DNA of 7,605 nucleotides, from contig JASLAA010000073.1 of the NCBI GenBank assembly GCA_030147325.1, positions 1 through 7,605 of the forward strand. Reading direction: 5' to 3'. Below, one piece after another: positions 5,748 to 7,605 of this stretch. The stretch's first letter is position 1; the number at the start of each line of letters is the position of its first letter. The notes beneath the pieces are model-generated. The model saw nothing but the letters and a program-made list of their open reading frames with translations. It had not been told where the DNA came from and searched no databases. The DNA is from Arthrobacter sp. (GTDB lineage: Bacteria > Actinomycetota > Actinomycetes > Actinomycetales > Micrococcaceae). The position numbers and the translations under genes were made by a program.

Positions 5748-7331
5748 TCACGAATCGGTCGTCGTTGCTGCCTTCGGACCGGGTGACGCAGCGTCGTCCC
5801 GCCGGGACGCAGCCCCCTCCGCGGCCGCCACGGCTCCCGAGTCACGGGACCACGCGGTGTTCTGCTCGGGCTTGGCGAAGAACAGGGCAGCACCGAAACC
5901 GATGATGATCACGATCGCCGGAAGGTAGAGGGACTGTCCCATCGCGAGCGCATACCCGGCCCTGGCCTCGTCCGGAAGGGCAACTCCCGGTGTGGCACTC
6001 ATCCCGTCGCTGCCGAGGTTGGTCATCAGGCGGGACTGCATCATCGCAGCGATGGCGGCGCTGCCGAGGACGGCACCCATCTGGCGGGTGGTGTTGTAGA
6101 CGCCGGAACCGGCACCGGCCAGGGATGGTGCGAGGTTCCGGGTGGCCGTGAGTGACACCGGCGCCCAGATCCCCGCACTCGCGAAGCCGAGGAGTGAGAC
6201 AGGCAGGAGGAGCTGCCAGATCGGGACGTCCGGCGTGAGGATCGAGCCCATCCAGAAGAGGGCCGCAGACATGCCCGCGAACCCGGCGATGGCGATGTAC
6301 TTGGGATTGCTGCGCTGCACGTACTTGCCGACGAAGGGGGCCAGAACCCCCGAGATGACGGCCATCGGGGTGAGCAGGAGCGCAGCCTGCGTGGGAGAGA
6401 GCCCCCGGACCGTCTGCGCATAGAGCATGAGCGGCAGTGCCATGGTGGTGATCGAGAAACCCATCGCGGTGATGGAGGTGTTGGCGAGCGAGAAGTTACG
6501 GTCGCCGAAGAGCCGCAGCGGGACGAGGGGCTCACCGCGATTGATGCGCTGCCAGACGACGAAGGCGACGAGGAGCACGAGTCCGGTGATGATCAGGGAC
6601 CACACGGAGAGGGGGCCGGCGATGGTGCCCCAGTCGTAGCTCTCGCCCTCCTGGATGCCGAAGACGAGACAGAACAGGCCTGCTGCGCTCAGGAAGACCC
6701 CGAGCATGTCGAACCGGTGCGACGTCGTCGGAAGCGTGGGCACGAGACGCACGGCAAGGATGAATCCGATGATGCCGACCGGCACGTTGATGAAGAAGAT
6801 CCACTCCCATCCCGCGGTATCCACGAGGATCCCGCCGAGCACCGGTCCGATGAGCGTCGCGATCCCGGCGACGGAACCCCACAGACCCATGGCAGCTCCG
6901 CGGCGCTCCGGCGGGAAGATCCGGGTGATGACGGACATGGTCTGTGGCGTCATCAGGGCGGCGCCCAGACCCTGCAGGACGCGCGCGAGGATGAGGGCCT
7001 CCACCGATCCCGAGAGCCCGCACCACGCACTCGAGAGCGTGAAGACCACGAGCCCCACGAGGTAGACGCGCTTCGGTCCGAACCGGTCACCGAGCCTGCC
7101 CGTGACGAGCAGGGGGACGGCGTAGGCGAGGAGGTACGCGCTGGTCACCCAGATGACGCTGTCGATCCCGGCTCCCAGCCCCTCCATGATGGCAGGAGTG
7201 GCGACGGAGACGATCGTCGAATCGACGAGGATCATGAAGAATCCGATGACGAGCGACCAGAGGGCCGGCCACGGCCTGACGTCGTCGTTCCGGGACTGGG
7301 CAGGGGACACCTGCGGGGCATGGCGGGGCAT
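5748..7331 (-). CDS. MFS multidrug exporter, DHA2 family (EmrB/QacA type, 14 TM helices)
   Basis: 527 residues from ATG 7331 (MPRHAPQV) to TGA at 5748-5750. The proton-driven antiporter signatures are in order: LVDSTIVSVATP (35-46, helix 1 motif with its acidic residue), GRLGDRFGPKR (78-88, motif A), RVLQGLG (117-123, motif B), GPVLGGILVD (162-171, antiporter motif C) and WEWIFFINVPVG (175-186, typical of the 14-helix DHA2 group). Length and the evenly spaced hydrophobic segments fit 14 helices with a charged C-terminal tail of about 45 residues. It should expel hydrophobic or cationic compounds across the cytoplasmic membrane; the substrate is unknown. The frame stays open upstream to 7553, but that part runs antisense through a tRNA gene and is not protein. 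The ATG has no Shine-Dalgarno sequence; TAGTCT seven bases before it suggests leaderless expression. No regulator is adjacent. Confidence 0.95.
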   Translation of the reverse strand: MPRHAPQVSPAQSRNDDVRPWPALWSLVIGFFMILVDSTIVSVATPAIMEGLGAGIDSVIWVTSAYLLAYAVPLLVTGRLGDRFGPKRVYLVGLVVFTLSSAWCGLSGSVEALILARVLQGLGAALMTPQTMSVITRIFPPERRGAAMGLWGSVAGIATLIGPVLGGILVDTAGWEWIFFINVPVGIIGFILAVRLVPTLPTTSHRFDMLGVFLSAAGLFCLVFGIQEGESYDWGTIAGPLSVWSLIITGLVLLVAFVVWQRINRGEPLVPLRLFGDRNFSLANTSITAMGFSITTMALPLMLYAQTVRGLSPTQAALLLTPMAVISGVLAPFVGKYVQRSNPKYIAIAGFAGMSAALFWMGSILTPDVPIWQLLLPVSLLGFASAGIWAPVSLTATRNLAPSLAGAGSGVYNTTRQMGAVLGSAAIAAMMQSRLMTNLGSDGMSATPGVALPDEARAGYALAMGQSLYLPAIVIIIGFGAALFFAKPEQNTAWSRDSGAVAAAEGAASRRDDAASPGPKAATTTDS

Positions 7332-7338
7332 GGGGAGA

Positions 7339-7344
7339 AGACTA
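7339..7344 (-). promoter_or_regulatory. Putative leaderless -10 element TAGTCT for the MFS exporter gene
   Basis: Minus-strand TAGTCT is followed by seven bases ending in cccc and then ATG at 7331. The arrangement nearly copies that before the S10 peptidase gene (TAGTCT, six bases ending in cccc, ATG). There is no Shine-Dalgarno sequence. The -35 region is not recognisable. Confidence 0.4.
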
Positions 7345-7391
7345 CTCCCGGCTCGTGACACTCCGAGGCGCTCGCCGGCCCGGACGGGACT

Positions 7392-7421
7392 TTGGGCCCA
7401 GGGCGTCCTTCTGGGTACAGT
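7392..7421 (+). promoter_or_regulatory. Probable promoter of the tRNA-Ala gene
   Basis: TTGGGC (7392-7397) and TACAGT (7416-7421) are separated by 18 bases; the -10 fits TAnnnT well and the -35 keeps the TTG. Transcription would begin near 7428-7430, about 15 nt before the mature tRNA. The sequence lies in the gap between the exporter and the tRNA, which are divergently transcribed. Confidence 0.5.
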
Positions 7422-7444
7422 ATTGGTGGTCGGAAGTAGTATCC

Positions 7445-7517
7445 GGGGCTTTAGCTCAGTTGGTAGAGCGTTTCGTTCGCAATGAAAAGGTCGGGGGTTC
7501 GATTCCCCCAAGCTCCA
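7445..7517 (+). tRNA. tRNA-Ala (anticodon CGC)
   Basis: The 73 bases fold into a full cloverleaf: acceptor GGGGCTT pairs with AAGCTCC (one G-T pair), D-arm GCTC/GAGC with loop AGTTGGTA, anticodon stem TTTCG/TGAAA (one G-T pair) with loop TTCGCAA, T-arm GGGGG/CCCCC with loop TTCGATT, and discriminator A at 7517. The anticodon CGC is at 7478-7480 and reads GCG, a frequent alanine codon in such high-GC genomes. The 3' CCA is not encoded (the next bases are CTC), so it must be added enzymatically. No other tRNA follows within the window. Confidence 0.97.
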
Positions 7518-7605
7518 CTCAAGATCGTTGATCTGACGCATTTTACAGGTCACGATGCTTCACTCGTTGTCGACGTTGATCGATGACGAATGTGCTCAAA
7601 GCGTG
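7518..7605. other. Lower-GC sequence after the tRNA, no gene recognised
   Basis: These 88 bases are about 48% G+C (42 of 88), well below the rest of the window. They contain a short hairpin AGATC-gtt-GATCT (7522-7534), a TTTT run ten bases later (7542-7545) that could make a weak tRNA terminator, and an 8-bp direct repeat CGTTGATC (7526-7533 and 7574-7581). No coding sequence is recognisable before the window ends. Confidence 0.55.

Noticed and set aside
7332..7553. N-terminal extension of the exporter frame, including the peptide GESNPRPFHCERNALP
   Set aside because: It is the antisense translation of the tRNA-Ala gene, a well-known spurious peptide. The exporter start is at 7331, after its own promoter-like sequence.
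1..7605. CRISPR array, insertion sequence, toxin-antitoxin pair or defence system
   Set aside because: No regularly spaced repeats, transposase motifs, terminal inverted repeats or defence-type protein domains were seen in any frame I read.

Overview
The window is about two-thirds G+C, with codon use, protein families and intergenic style typical of a high-GC actinobacterium. The protein sequences look most like Arthrobacter or another Micrococcaceae; that placement rests on recalled family resemblance, not on a search. It reads as an ordinary chromosomal stretch: one tRNA, six clear protein genes (one cut by the window edge), one probable 40-residue small protein, one excellent terminator, and no insertion sequence, CRISPR array or toxin-antitoxin pair.

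Left part. The 3' half of a short-chain dehydrogenase gene (+) runs to 401. It converges on a gene for a four-helix membrane protein with a long, disordered, repeat-bearing N-terminal tail (510-1607, -). The two share a very long, nearly perfect bidirectional terminator hairpin (416-469). The membrane protein gene is divergent from a small DUF456 membrane protein gene (1737-2237, +); their shared upstream region contains the only AT-rich island in that stretch.

Middle part. Three minus-strand genes follow one another: a serine carboxypeptidase-like S10 peptidase without an export signal (4242-5711), a probable 40-aa small protein (4044-4166), and a GH15 glucoamylase/trehalase-type glycoside hydrolase (2241-4010). 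The GH15 gene is the oddest item. Its conserved N-terminus extends well upstream of the first ATG, yet that extension contains no ATG, GTG or TTG. The best-placed start is an AUC codon behind a good ribosome-binding site, and the small ORF upstream lies in the same frame, separated only by one TAG and a short linker. The GH15 gene ends 3 nt from the end of the convergent DUF456 gene.

Right part. A 14-helix DHA2-type MFS drug exporter (5748-7331, -) precedes the peptidase gene by 36 nt. Both starts lack a Shine-Dalgarno sequence and instead have TAGTCT six or seven bases before a ccccATG, which looks like leaderless transcription. The peptidase copy is embedded in a 12-bp perfect palindrome. 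Divergent from the exporter is a tRNA-Ala(CGC) gene (7445-7517, +). The 88 bases after it fall to about 48% G+C and contain short repeats, possibly the edge of an element integrated at the tRNA.

I do not see a new multi-gene system. The observations most worth checking are the GH15 start, the in-frame small ORF, the paired leaderless promoters with the palindrome, and the tRNA flank.
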